Shown here: piece by piece, positions 54,138-62,048 of the stretch
Layout of the letters: every line of letters starts with the position of its first letter
Numbering within the stretch: the stretch's first letter is position 1
Program-made: the position numbers and the translations under genes
Source of the DNA: Bermanella sp034112345
GTDB lineage: Bacteria; Pseudomonadota; Gammaproteobacteria; Pseudomonadales; Oceanobacteraceae
DNA: 62,048 nucleotides
Assembly (NCBI GenBank): GCA_034112345.1
Contig: JAWUVN010000023.1
Span: 1-62,048 of the forward strand
Direction: 5' to 3'
Notes under the pieces: generated by a model
The model's input: the letters and a program-made list of their open reading frames with translations, nothing else
Databases searched by the model: none
Told to the model about the DNA's origin: nothing

Positions 54138-54977
54138 ATGCAAAGTTACTATCTTCATACAGAAAACGCCCAGCAGGCATTAGAAGCGATAGCTAAAGGA
54201 CTGTCTAGCGTCCGGCTTTCGACTGATCTGAATCTTACAGAGCATGACTACGTCATAAACGATAAGGACCTAGTACTCGACGAAGAAAATAGATTTACCG
54301 TGGCTGAACTTAAAAAAATCGTAAAGAAAAAGCAAAGAATTTACCTATGCAGTGATGGATACATGGACCCGCTTGAAGACCGCAGTTCGGGCTACTACAA
54401 GTTAGTTCCAACTAACGGCGCGCCCTTGTTAGAAATCAGCGGTGTGAAAATGCACATTTCCAAAGGCACCGATCCTTTTACCAGTGCTTCAGAAATGTCT
54501 CTGCAGGCAGTACGTGAAGGCGATAAGGTATTAGATTGCTGCAGCGGGTTAGGGTATGCAGCCATTGCAGCCCATCGTTTAGGCGCAAGCAGCGTACTAA
54601 CCATAGAGCTAAGCCCAGAAGTAATGGGGCTGCGTGCACAGAATCCTTGGTCACAAGATTTAGGCAAAGAAGGCATAGAGCAGCGCCAGGGCAGCAGCTA
54701 TGAATTGATACAGACCATGGAAGCGTCGTCTTTTGATTCTGTGGTGCATGACCCACCGCGTTTTTCATTGGCAGGAGAACTGTACAGCGAAGAATTCTAT
54801 CGGGAGATTTACCGAGTATTGCGCAAAGGCGGGCGGTTGTTTCATTATACCGGTAACCCACACGTGGTGAAAAAGGGCAGCAGCTTTGTAGACGGCGTTA
54901 TTCGCAGACTAAAAGCCGCAGGCTTTAAAAACGTAGAAAAAGTAGAGCACTTGATGGGTGTCAGTGCACAGAAGTAA
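54138..54977 (+). CDS. Class I SAM-dependent methyltransferase, unknown target
   Basis: 279 residues. The N-terminal 90 residues are not recognised. The SAM motif is VLDCCSGLGYAAIAAHRLG, followed by acidic residue E in VLTIELSPEV; the catalytic-region motif is VVHDPPRFSLAG, and RVLRKGGRLFHYTG follows. A DPPR motif recalls RsmD- or tRNA-type methyltransferases and spermine-synthase-like folds, but the substrate is not clear. It has its own short promoter region after the cvfB terminator. Confidence 0.82.
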   Translation: MQSYYLHTENAQQALEAIAKGLSSVRLSTDLNLTEHDYVINDKDLVLDEENRFTVAELKKIVKKKQRIYLCSDGYMDPLEDRSSGYYKLVPTNGAPLLEISGVKMHISKGTDPFTSASEMSLQAVREGDKVLDCCSGLGYAAIAAHRLGASSVLTIELSPEVMGLRAQNPWSQDLGKEGIEQRQGSSYELIQTMEASSFDSVVHDPPRFSLAGELYSEEFYREIYRVLRKGGRLFHYTGNPHVVKKGSSFVDGVIRRLKAAGFKNVEKVEHLMGVSAQK

Positions 54978-54996
54978 TCGATGAATAGGTGAGTCT

Positions 54997-55530
54997 TTGT
55001 CAGTTTTTGAAATAATATTATTAGTGCTCACCATTCTTGTGGGCAGCAGCATTCTTTGGAGCACTTTAATCGTAGGTATTTCGCCTATGCCCAGTTCGAA
55101 GGGCGCGCGAAAATCTATGATTGAATTGAGCAGTGAAACAGGATCAGGCCCCATTTATGAACTAGGCAGTGGTTGGGGGAGTTTACTGATTCCTTTAGCA
55201 AAAAAATATCCAAATCGCCAAATAATCGGTTATGAATATTCATTTTTTCCATGGTTGACTACCTTTATTACTATCAAAGTTTTGGGCTTAAAAAATGTAA
55301 GGTTATATCGAAAAAACTTTTTATATCAGAACCTAACAGCGGCATCGGTTGTATTATGTTATTTGGTGCCAGAGGTTATGCAAAAACTAGAAAGTAAGTT
55401 AAGAGAGGAATCGGGTAGTCTTGAGTATGTGATCAGTAATAACTTCATTTTACCTTTGCATCAACCTATAAAAACCATTCAGTTGAATGACTTGTATAAG
55501 TCTCCAGTTTATTTATACAAGGTAAAATGA
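54997..55530 (+). CDS. Membrane-anchored class I methyltransferase-like protein
   Basis: 177 residues. One N-terminal membrane helix (FEIILLVLTILVGSSILWSTLIV) precedes a Rossmann domain with GPIYELGSGWGSLLIPLAKK (SAM motif) and GYEYSFFPWL (acidic loop). The target is unknown; it may act on a membrane lipid or exported compound. TTG start at 54997 with AGGTGA just upstream; the start is uncertain. It follows the methyltransferase gene by 19 bases. Confidence 0.78.
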   Translation: MSVFEIILLVLTILVGSSILWSTLIVGISPMPSSKGARKSMIELSSETGSGPIYELGSGWGSLLIPLAKKYPNRQIIGYEYSFFPWLTTFITIKVLGLKNVRLYRKNFLYQNLTAASVVLCYLVPEVMQKLESKLREESGSLEYVISNNFILPLHQPIKTIQLNDLYKSPVYLYKVK

Positions 55531-55536
55531 ATTTAT

Positions 55537-55580
55537 ATCGCGCACAGGGTGCACTCGTACGAGGCCAGACTCTGGCCGAT
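55537..55580 (+). repeat. 44-bp direct repeat, copy 1
   Basis: ATCGCGCACAGGGTGCACTC followed by GTACGAGGCCAGACTCTGGC and CGAT. It contains GGCCAGA/TCTGGCC and GCAC/GTGC inverted parts, so it could form hairpins. The second copy, at 55642, matches at 42 of 44 positions. Not a CRISPR unit. Confidence 0.8.
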
Positions 55581-55641
55581 CATATTTTTCTGTTAATGAG
55601 TCTAATGAAAATTCGGAATGATAAATTTCACTGCCTATGAA

Positions 55642-55685
55642 ATCGCGCACAGTGTGCACTCGTACGAGGCCAGCCTCTGGCCGAT
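55642..55685 (+). repeat. 44-bp direct repeat, copy 2
   Basis: Second copy, 105 bases after the first, differing only at GTGTGC for GGGTGC and GCCTCT for GACTCT. Located just before the minus-strand thiolase stop. Confidence 0.8.
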
Positions 55686-55725
55686 ACAGCTTGCGTAATC
55701 GTTAAGGTAAAAATTAAAGTAAACG

Positions 55726-56925
55726 TTATACCCTCTCAATTAACGTGGTCACCCCAACCCCTGCACCGCCACAAATTGAAACAATGCCGCGCTGTAAATC
55801 ACGGCGTTCTAGCTCGTCTAATAATATTCCCATTAAGTTTCCGCCAGTGGCACCCAGTGGGTGACCCATGGCAATAGCGCCACCGTTTACGTTTAGCGTG
55901 TTGTTATCAATACTAAAGTGATCACGATAATTCATCACGCTAGAAGCAAACGATTCGTTTACTTCCCATAGGTCAATGTCTTGTGGGGTTAAATTGCAGG
56001 CTTTTAATAATTTTTCTGTAGCGGTTATGTGGCCGGTTAGCATTTTTACTGGTTCGTCACTGCCGTTTGCGAAATGCACAATGCGAGCACGGGGGGTTAA
56101 ATTATATTGCTTGCAGGCGTCGTCGCTGGCGATTAATACCAGGCTTGCGCCGTCTACCAAGGCAGGGGAATTTCCCGGGCTGTGTAGGGTTTTCAGTTGG
56201 TCTTTGTAAACTTGGTCAACCACGTACTGGCCCATGTCTTTATATTCGGTAAAGCTGGCAGGTAAGGCGGCCAGTTTTTCTGCGCTGATATTTGCGCGAA
56301 TACCATTATCAGACTCTAAAATAGATTGTCCGTTCTCATCGTTTACCGAGATTAATGATTTTGAAAAATAGTCATTGGCTTGAGCATATGCCGCTCGAGT
56401 GTGAGAGTCTTGAGCAAGGGCATCTAAATCAGAGCGTGAGTAGTTGTTTTGTGTGGCGATTAAATCAGCGGCCAATCCCATGTGTAAAAACTTGGTTTTT
56501 TTCATAACCTTTTTATTGCTAAACCATGCACCTTTGTCGGCAAACATGGGCACCTGGCTAATTTGTTCAATGCCTCCGGCCACGACTATATTTTCCATGC
56601 CGCTCATGACTTTACTGGCACAAAGATTAATGGCGTCTAAGCCTGAGCAACAAAAGCGATTAATGGTGGCACCGGATACTTGATCAGACCAGCCCGCATA
56701 CAATGCGGCTATTTTTGCAATGTTGGCACCTTGCTCACCTGATTGGGTTGAGCAGCCCAGTAATACATCTTCAACCGCTTCAGATGGCATTGCATTACGT
56801 TCGCACAGCGCGACAAACAGCGGTGCCAATAGATCCACGGGCTTAAGCTGTGCATAAGCCCCGCCCTCGGCGTTTATTTTTGCGCGAGGTATGCGTACTG
56901 CATCGACTATATAAGCTGAATTCAT
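55726..56925 (-). CDS. Thiolase (acetyl-CoA acetyltransferase family)
   Basis: A 399-residue degradative-type thiolase. Catalytic residues are in TINRFCCSGLDAIN (nucleophile Cys), NGGAIAMGHPLGATGG (His) and SICGGAGVGV (second Cys). The order with another thiolase and a carotenoid-oxygenase-like gene on the same strand suggests an acyl-CoA catabolic operon. FadA-like or beta-ketoadipyl thiolase; the exact substrate cannot be fixed. Confidence 0.9.
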   Translation of the reverse strand: MNSAYIVDAVRIPRAKINAEGGAYAQLKPVDLLAPLFVALCERNAMPSEAVEDVLLGCSTQSGEQGANIAKIAALYAGWSDQVSGATINRFCCSGLDAINLCASKVMSGMENIVVAGGIEQISQVPMFADKGAWFSNKKVMKKTKFLHMGLAADLIATQNNYSRSDLDALAQDSHTRAAYAQANDYFSKSLISVNDENGQSILESDNGIRANISAEKLAALPASFTEYKDMGQYVVDQVYKDQLKTLHSPGNSPALVDGASLVLIASDDACKQYNLTPRARIVHFANGSDEPVKMLTGHITATEKLLKACNLTPQDIDLWEVNESFASSVMNYRDHFSIDNNTLNVNGGAIAMGHPLGATGGNLMGILLDELERRDLQRGIVSICGGAGVGVTTLIERV

Positions 56926-56991
56926 GGTTGTTACCGTTGTCTTTCATTTTAAAAATCTGCGTATCAGTTTTCTATTAATCGTTAACTGATT

Positions 56992-58242
56992 CTATTTGCC
57001 AATAATAAAGCTGGCACAGGTTGTGGCGCTGCCACCCAGATTAAAAGTCATCATGTTATTTACAGCACCGTCTTTATCCGTGCCTTGAATTTGATGATCT
57101 CCCGCGGTTTGTGTCACCTGCTTGTAGCCGTCTAGTAGCATGCGCACACCAGTTGCACCAACAGGGTGGCCCAAACCAATTAAACCGCCGCTGGCATTCA
57201 CAGGTAGGGCGCCGTCTTTATTAAACATGCCCGATTCAATGCCTTGCCACACTTCACCGGGTTTGTATAAACCGGTGTGATCTAAAATCATATATTCAGT
57301 AATGTTAAAGCAGTCGTGTACTTCTAGCCCGCCAATGTTATCAAAGCCGTTTAAGTTAGCCCGTTTTAGCGTTTGTTTAAAAAGTTGGTTTACGTGAGGA
57401 AATACAAAACCGTTAGGCTCTGAAAGCGTTAACTTTTGTTTCATCAGCATGGGCGCGTTAATATGCCCCCAGCCTTTAATGTACGGAATATCATTAATGG
57501 AAATATTATTGTCTTTGGCGTATTGCTCGGCCCGCTCTTGTGTGGCTAAAAATACCACCGCGGCTCCGTCACTTACTTGCCCACAGTCTTGGCGGTGAAT
57601 GGCACCTGTTATCACAGGGTTGGCCGTATCATCATCTAAAAAACTGTTTTCAGAAAATTGCCACGCGCGGCTTTGCGCGTTGGGGTTGTGTTTAGCGTTG
57701 GCGTAATTTTTTTGTGATATAGCACGAACATGCTCGGTTTTTAAATCAAACGTGTCACGATACACCGTCATTAAATCATCAAACGCACAGGGCCAAACAT
57801 AAGGTGTGTTTTGCCATTCTTTATCGACCCATGCCGCGGCGCGTAAATGTTCGGCCGCTTGATCACCGGGAACATTGCGCATCATCTCTATGCCCATTAC
57901 GCAGGCCAAATCGTATCGGCCCGATTCTAGATCGGCCATAGCTGATAAAATGGCCATAGAGCCACTGGCACAAGCGGCTTCGTGCCGTGACGCAGGTAAG
58001 TAAGTAAGACTAGGATCCACGTGACCAAAAAAACCACCCAGTTGGGCTTGCCCACAAAATAAGTCGGCCACAAAGTTACCCACATGGCCTACTTGTATGT
58101 CATCGGCATTCAACTGACTGTCTTCTAAGCCTTGTTGCAAGGTATGAGAAAACATATCAAACAGGCTTAAGTTTTCTCTGGCCCAGTTGCGAGAGAAATC
58201 GGTTTGATGGCCGCCTAACATGTAAATCCGTTGTTTTGTCAC
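56992..58242 (-). CDS. Thiolase, SCP2/acetyl-CoA acetyltransferase-like
   Basis: A 416-residue member of the SCP-x-like thiolases: nucleophile Cys in RHEAACASGSMA, HDCFNITEY as the middle His motif, and GLGHPVGATGVR. The C-terminal Cys-Gly motif is replaced by GGSATTCASF, as in this subgroup. It lies 66 bases upstream of the other thiolase and 49 bases downstream of the carotenoid-oxygenase-like gene. Such pairs occur in side-chain degradation of branched or cyclic compounds. Confidence 0.88.
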   Translation of the reverse strand: MTKQRIYMLGGHQTDFSRNWARENLSLFDMFSHTLQQGLEDSQLNADDIQVGHVGNFVADLFCGQAQLGGFFGHVDPSLTYLPASRHEAACASGSMAILSAMADLESGRYDLACVMGIEMMRNVPGDQAAEHLRAAAWVDKEWQNTPYVWPCAFDDLMTVYRDTFDLKTEHVRAISQKNYANAKHNPNAQSRAWQFSENSFLDDDTANPVITGAIHRQDCGQVSDGAAVVFLATQERAEQYAKDNNISINDIPYIKGWGHINAPMLMKQKLTLSEPNGFVFPHVNQLFKQTLKRANLNGFDNIGGLEVHDCFNITEYMILDHTGLYKPGEVWQGIESGMFNKDGALPVNASGGLIGLGHPVGATGVRMLLDGYKQVTQTAGDHQIQGTDKDGAVNNMMTFNLGGSATTCASFIIGK

Positions 58243-58291
58243 GCTGGTATCCGCTTATTATTTTTGGTTAACGTACGTTTATCAAAATTGA

Positions 58292-59764
58292 TTACGAATT
58301 TTGTGCCGCGCGAATTTCATCACCATTGCCCCAGCAGGTGTGCGTGCCACTGCTGATGCGATGGGGCAAAATGATTCGGCATACAGGCCCAGCTTCAATG
58401 TCTTTAGCATCTATTAACACACATTCAGACCGGTTCTCTTTCATGTCAGTGATAAACGAAACCAAATAGCCGTCGTCTTCATCTTTGGCGTTTACGCGCG
58501 GTGCAAACGGGGCTTCACTGCCGTATCGGTCTTTGCCAAATTCTAGCTGGGTTTTTTTACCGGTTTCATAATCGTGTTTCACGATGCCAGTAAATAAAAA
58601 CCAGCCCGGTTTATTGTAAACACTGTAGTTGTAGCGATTTTTAATGCCCGCGTATTTTTGGTTAAACGAACCAAATTCTAATACTTGATCGTCTAGGTGT
58701 TCTTCGGTGGTTTCGCCGGTTTTTAAATTAAAGCGCCAGCGGTGCAATTTAGTTTGCATCGATACCAGATCAATATTCGACATCAACTTGCCTGGGCCTG
58801 GTGGTAAGCCCGCCAATGGTGGTGGGTTTGGCTGATCTTGAAAATAACCGTCTAATACTATTTCGTCGCCTTCTTCGTACGCGTTCATCCAATGCAATAC
58901 ATACGTGGGTTTTGCTTCGAACCACATAATGTCTTCTTCGTTGCCGTAACGGGGAATGATGGCAAAGCGTGTTGGCATGTCTGGGTGATAATGGGTGTGA
59001 TATTTATTTTCTGGGATTTTATCCGGATCCCAAAACACTGGCAGGTCGGCCAAAATAGAATAGTTTTTTGTAAACGCCATATCATGTGGCAAACGCGGCC
59101 CCGGCAATGGCACAGGAGTGTAATGAATCAGCTTATTGTTTTTATCCACCACGCCGTAATGCTGGTAAGGCGGGTATTTAGAATAATTAAAAAACAGCAT
59201 CTCACCGGTGCTTTCATCAATTTTAGGGTGCGCCGAAATCCCATCTACCGGTGCCCAGCTTTGCGTGCCGTGTTGCTCTAACGTGTATGGGTCTAACAAG
59301 TAACCATCGCCACACTGCCAAAAAGTAGACATAATTTTACCGTTATGGATCACTACGTCTGTACTGGATGAATCCTTTAGAAACCCTTGTGCACCCCAGC
59401 CTGGGCGGCTATCGGGTTTCACTGAGTTAGCAATGCCTTTCCACAATGACTTGCCAGCTTCTTGCTCGGCGTTAAAACCCTTGGTGCGCACAAAGCGATT
59501 GCGGTATTCGGCTTTGCCATCTTTAAAGTTAATGCTGTGAATCATTGAATCACCATCAAACGGATGATAATTGCCTAGGGCTTCGTGTACTGGGTTTTCG
59601 GTATTGCGAACGTATACACCGTCGATGTCGGTAGGAATCTCGCCAATCACTTCCATATCGGTGGCGGTGACTTCTTCATGCAAGGGCGTCCACGCGCCGT
59701 TAAGATACGGGTGCACGCTGGGTTTTAGGGATGTTTTGACGGGTTTTTCTTTAATAACAGGCAT
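58292..59764 (-). CDS. Carotenoid-cleavage / lignostilbene dioxygenase family enzyme
   Basis: A 490-residue seven-bladed propeller, non-heme iron dioxygenase. The four iron-binding His are recognisable in SAHPKID, PHDMAFT, LHWMNAYEEGDEIVLDGYF and the final SSGTHTCWGN. Begins with NGAWTPLHEEV and FDGDSMIHSI, both typical of the family. These enzymes split a conjugated double bond in apocarotenoids or stilbenes. The start ATG 59764 (MPVIKEK) has GAGAG upstream; a longer TTG start at 59779 is unlikely. First gene of the thiolase operon. Confidence 0.92.
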   Translation of the reverse strand: MPVIKEKPVKTSLKPSVHPYLNGAWTPLHEEVTATDMEVIGEIPTDIDGVYVRNTENPVHEALGNYHPFDGDSMIHSINFKDGKAEYRNRFVRTKGFNAEQEAGKSLWKGIANSVKPDSRPGWGAQGFLKDSSSTDVVIHNGKIMSTFWQCGDGYLLDPYTLEQHGTQSWAPVDGISAHPKIDESTGEMLFFNYSKYPPYQHYGVVDKNNKLIHYTPVPLPGPRLPHDMAFTKNYSILADLPVFWDPDKIPENKYHTHYHPDMPTRFAIIPRYGNEEDIMWFEAKPTYVLHWMNAYEEGDEIVLDGYFQDQPNPPPLAGLPPGPGKLMSNIDLVSMQTKLHRWRFNLKTGETTEEHLDDQVLEFGSFNQKYAGIKNRYNYSVYNKPGWFLFTGIVKHDYETGKKTQLEFGKDRYGSEAPFAPRVNAKDEDDGYLVSFITDMKENRSECVLIDAKDIEAGPVCRIILPHRISSGTHTCWGNGDEIRAAQNS

Positions 59765-59851
59765 TTTATGTGCTCTCAATCCGTTTAATTCTATTTATTG
59801 TTGTTGGGTGGCTTGCCTATGAATATGACTAAATACCGCTCAAGCCACTAA

Positions 59852-59890
59852 CTTGCATTGTGAAACTATATTACCTTGCATTATGATACT
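59852..59890. promoter_or_regulatory. Direct repeats in divergent control region, putative operator
   Basis: CTTGCATTGTGAAACT (59852) and CTTGCATTATGATACT (59875) are 16-bp direct repeats with two mismatches, 23 bp apart, two helical turns. They lie between the dioxygenase and the double HxlR gene. Use as an operator is inference. Confidence 0.45.
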
Positions 59891-59982
59891 AAATAAAGAG
59901 AAAACGACCCTAAATATGAAAATAATTATGAAACCCGCCGGAAATGGGGCTTTGACTGTTAATTTTAATCAATTTAAGTACT

Positions 59983-60906
59983 ATGCCGCCCATGAATAAA
60001 AACCCCTTAATAGTCGATGCAGACATGGCCGCCGGATTAGACGTGGTAGGCGATCGCTGGGCGCTATTAATACTGCGCGATGCCTTTTTAGGCCGTACTC
60101 GGTTCGAGCAGTTTAGGCAACATACAGGTGCCAGCCGCACCACCTTAACCCGCCGCTTAGATGCCTTGCTGCAAGCCGATGTGCTGTGCAAACAAAGCTA
60201 CGGAAAACGCTTTGAGTACAAGTTAACGGCAAAAGGCTTGGGGCTGTTTCAAGCATCGTTATTAAGTTGGGGCTGGGAATCTACATGGACCGACGTGAGT
60301 CCAGATGTATTGCCCGTATCTTTAACTCATAAGTCTTGTGGGCACGATCTTAACCCTCAAGCGGTATGTGCCCATTGCAGGCAAGCCCTACAGGTAGGCG
60401 ATGTAGAATGGCCCGAGCTGGATCAAGAAATTGCACAGCAGTTTGGTACCATGCAAACCTTCAGTAAGCGCAGGGTGCGCGCATCTGCTGTGACTGATTC
60501 ACAAGATTTATCCCTAGCTTATGTGAGCGACTTAATTGGCGATCGCTGGACGCTACTATTATTGATTGCCGCATTCTTAGGTGAAAACCGATACGACGGT
60601 TTTCAAAAAAATCTAAACATTGCATCCAACATATTAACAGATCGCCTGAATTTACTGGTAGATGTCACCGTCTTAGAAAGGCACATGTATCAAGACAATC
60701 CTCCGAGATACGAATACCAGTTAACCAAAAAAGGTAAGTCACTTTATCCCTTGGTTATGGCGATTCGACAATGGGTACTAGATTGGTTGCCAAATTCCAC
60801 TGAAACACTTATTCATAAACAGTGCGCGCAGCCATTAAAAATTGACGTGCAGTGTGGTCATTGCCACGAATTACCCAAAGCAAAAGACGTAACCTTTAAA
60901 AAGTAA
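59983..60906 (+). CDS. Double HxlR-type regulator with two zinc ribbons
   Basis: Two HxlR winged HTH domains are fused in one chain of 307 residues: GDRWALLILRDAFLGRTRFE (about 22-41), and GDRWTLLLLIAAFLGENRYD (about 185-204). Each is followed by a cysteine cluster: KSCGHDLNPQAVCAHC and KQCAQPLKIDVQCGHCHE, likely zinc ribbons. Usual HxlR proteins are about 110 residues and act as dimers; here the dimer seems fused. Divergent from the dioxygenase/thiolase operon, which it probably controls. The start may be the second Met at 59992. Confidence 0.9.
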   Translation: MPPMNKNPLIVDADMAAGLDVVGDRWALLILRDAFLGRTRFEQFRQHTGASRTTLTRRLDALLQADVLCKQSYGKRFEYKLTAKGLGLFQASLLSWGWESTWTDVSPDVLPVSLTHKSCGHDLNPQAVCAHCRQALQVGDVEWPELDQEIAQQFGTMQTFSKRRVRASAVTDSQDLSLAYVSDLIGDRWTLLLLIAAFLGENRYDGFQKNLNIASNILTDRLNLLVDVTVLERHMYQDNPPRYEYQLTKKGKSLYPLVMAIRQWVLDWLPNSTETLIHKQCAQPLKIDVQCGHCHELPKAKDVTFKK

Positions 60907-61417
60907 CGGGCAATATTAAGGCGCGTGCAATATTCAAATAAGTGAATGCGATATTCAAATACGTAGGGTGTATTAGCACAAAGTGCGTAATATACCGCTT
61001 GCGACAAATAAGCAGTCTATTTTCCAACCAAATATCATTTATTAGTCCACTGTAAAAACTGTATGTGTAACCAGCTTATTTAAACCATCTAATTTTTTGT
61101 GCCTGTTATTTAGAGAGAGGTGTCTATTTAATGCGCGTTTACACTGGCTGAATTTTGAATAATCGTGCAAAATCAATTACTCATAAAATAATGGAAAAGA
61201 GATAACGCCAAGTATTTTTAACGAGCGTTATTTCACAAACCGAGCATGCGCGTTTTTCTGGCTCAGCTGAAATGGATTTTTGGTGTTTTCTTTAATACAT
61301 TCAAATAGTTACAGCAGAAATCTACGGTAATAAAAATGTGTAAACGAGCATGCTCACGATTAAAATGTTATGTGTGATTTTATTTGTATCAATCATTAAA
61401 AATAAGGACGATTAGGA
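60907..61417 (+). other. AT-rich 511-bp region without a gene
   Basis: No credible open frame. It has several short repeats: ATAACGC / GCGTTAT (an imperfect palindrome near 61201-61230), and two copies of CGAGCATGC about 105 bases apart near 61243 and 61347. The end contains a possible ribosome-binding site (AAGGACG) for the lipoprotein gene. Confidence 0.6.
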
Positions 61418-61924
61418 ATGAGAATTAAAACGACTTTAGTATTGCCTATATTGGCATTAATAATTACTGGCTGTGCGACTACTCCAAAATATAACTCAGA
61501 ACCAATCAAGGTTTTTGATGCTAATATTTCCAAATATTGGTCTTATAATTCAAGAATAAATAAGCGCCGCTATCTAATGGGTAGTAATAAGGGGTGTTAC
61601 AGAATCGTGCCTAAGAACCAAAACTTGGATTTTGAAGTGATAATGACAGCTGAAGTTGCCCTTACCATTGACTCTACAGGTCGAACATTCGACCATAAAT
61701 TAGTTGTAGGTACAGGGAATGTTCATATTGATAATAACTTACTCGATATGTCTTCTGATATTAAGTGGATACCATCAGAACAAAATAGTGGATTGCAGCC
61801 TGTTAAATATAATGAAAAATATAATCTTGTTTCAGATTTAGCAACTTGTACTCCTCCAGAAAATTCTAATATTTTTATTGGCCTTAGTAGTAAAGAACTT
61901 ATTTACCAAATTAACTTGTACTAG
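61418..61924 (+). CDS. Putative lipoprotein, unknown function
   Basis: 168 residues. The signal peptide MRIKTTLVLPILALIITGC ends in a lipobox (ITGC), so it is probably attached to a membrane. The mature part is polar with no known domain. The gene is isolated, preceded by 500 bp of non-coding DNA and followed immediately by a palindrome resembling an integron attC site, as expected for a gene cassette. Function unknown. Confidence 0.75.
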   Translation: MRIKTTLVLPILALIITGCATTPKYNSEPIKVFDANISKYWSYNSRINKRRYLMGSNKGCYRIVPKNQNLDFEVIMTAEVALTIDSTGRTFDHKLVVGTGNVHIDNNLLDMSSDIKWIPSEQNSGLQPVKYNEKYNLVSDLATCTPPENSNIFIGLSSKELIYQINLY

Positions 61925-61933
61925 AAATACACA

Positions 61934-61984
61934 TAACAAAGCCTTTCTTGGGATAATCATAAACCCAAGAAGGCGGCGTTAAAC
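61934..61984 (+). other. attC-like palindrome (possible integron cassette site)
   Basis: TAAC at 61934 pairs with GTTA at 61978-61981; between them GCCTTTCTTGGG pairs with CCCAAGA-AGGC, with unpaired AAA and GGC between the two stems, as in a folded attC. The right end reads GCGTTAAAC, matching GTTRRRY. It could instead be a simple terminator, because a T-run begins at 61985. Confidence 0.45.
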
Positions 61985-62009
61985 TTTTTAAACTGAAGGA
62001 AGTTAAGAA

Positions 62010-62048
62010 ATGAAAATTATATTTACACTCTTGCTAGTGACATTTTTG
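62010..62048 (+). CDS. Start of an exported protein gene, cut by the window end
   Basis: ATG with GGAAG about 8 bases upstream, coding for MKIIFTLLLVTFL, which looks like the beginning of a signal peptide. Only 13 codons are visible, so nothing can be said about function. Confidence 0.5.
   Translation, partial: MKIIFTLLLVTFL

Noticed and set aside
54478..54861. Antisense reading frame of 127 codons opposite the methyltransferase gene
   Set aside because: Runs against a clear methyltransferase with SAM motifs, with no ribosome-binding site or recognisable domain; a shadow frame.
55537..55685. CRISPR array
   Set aside because: Only two copies with a single 61-bp spacer, internal palindromes and no cas genes; fits a REP-type repeat better.

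Overview
The window looks like chromosomal DNA of a marine, heterotrophic gammaproteobacterium, probably of the Oceanospirillales or a close relative. The basis is a low-to-moderate GC content, a sodium-pumping oxaloacetate decarboxylase operon (oadGAB), an H-NOX nitric-oxide-sensing cluster of the Shewanella/Vibrio kind, the long form of PurC, and the gammaproteobacterial ygfZ / sdhE-ygfX arrangement. I see no rRNA, tRNA, CRISPR array, transposase or phage structural gene. The placement is inferred from gene content only.

Layout. 1-5.2 kb: the 3' part of an ABC-F ATPase (ybiT), REP/REPIN-type palindromes around a GIY-YIG nuclease gene, a DASS carboxylate transporter and cobQ. 5.2-9.4 kb: a nitric-oxide signalling island with a degenerate HD-GYP response regulator, an HTH-receiver regulator, H-NOX and a histidine kinase. 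9.3-13.9 kb: dusC, then oadGAB ending in a strong terminator. 14.2-19.8 kb: accessory DNA with an orphan BMP-family binding protein, a ZorA/ZorB-like proton-motor pair with an unknown Cys/His-rich partner, and an unusual 517-aa Rossmann protein. 19.9-22.8 kb: purC, a glutathione transferase and a PhnA-family gene. 22.8-27.1 kb: a small island (a second BMP binding protein plus a 2-oxoglutarate/Fe(II) oxygenase) bounded by a full phnA-family gene and a decayed copy of its 3' third, followed by remnants of a molybdopterin oxidoreductase and a diguanylate cyclase around a BLUF photoreceptor.

27.1-38 kb is metabolic: FAH-family and DHH-family proteins, a divergent LysR / DJ-1 pair, an alcohol dehydrogenase, two AraC-type regulators (one fused to a SnoaL-like domain), a VOC protein, an aldehyde dehydrogenase and a DadA/PuuB-like FAD oxidoreductase. 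38-48 kb is mostly housekeeping: arfB, an RhlE-type helicase, a LETM1-like protein, hot-dog enzymes, an HDOD protein, ygfZ, sdhE, ygfX and tpm. 48.5-52.8 kb is a three-gene c-di-GMP/phosphorelay operon. 53-55.5 kb has cvfB and two methyltransferases. 55.7-60.9 kb is a catabolic block of two thiolases and a carotenoid-cleavage-type oxygenase, divergent from a double HxlR regulator. The last kilobase holds a lipoprotein gene followed by an attC-like palindrome, possibly an edge of a chromosomal integron.

The best candidates for something new are the ZorAB-like motor with its small third gene (15.6-18.1 kb), the H-NOX cluster whose DNA-binding regulator has an excisionase/BldC-like HTH next to a perfect 9-bp tandem repeat, the island bounded by the phnA-fragment duplication, and the palindrome shared by the two BMP-family genes.
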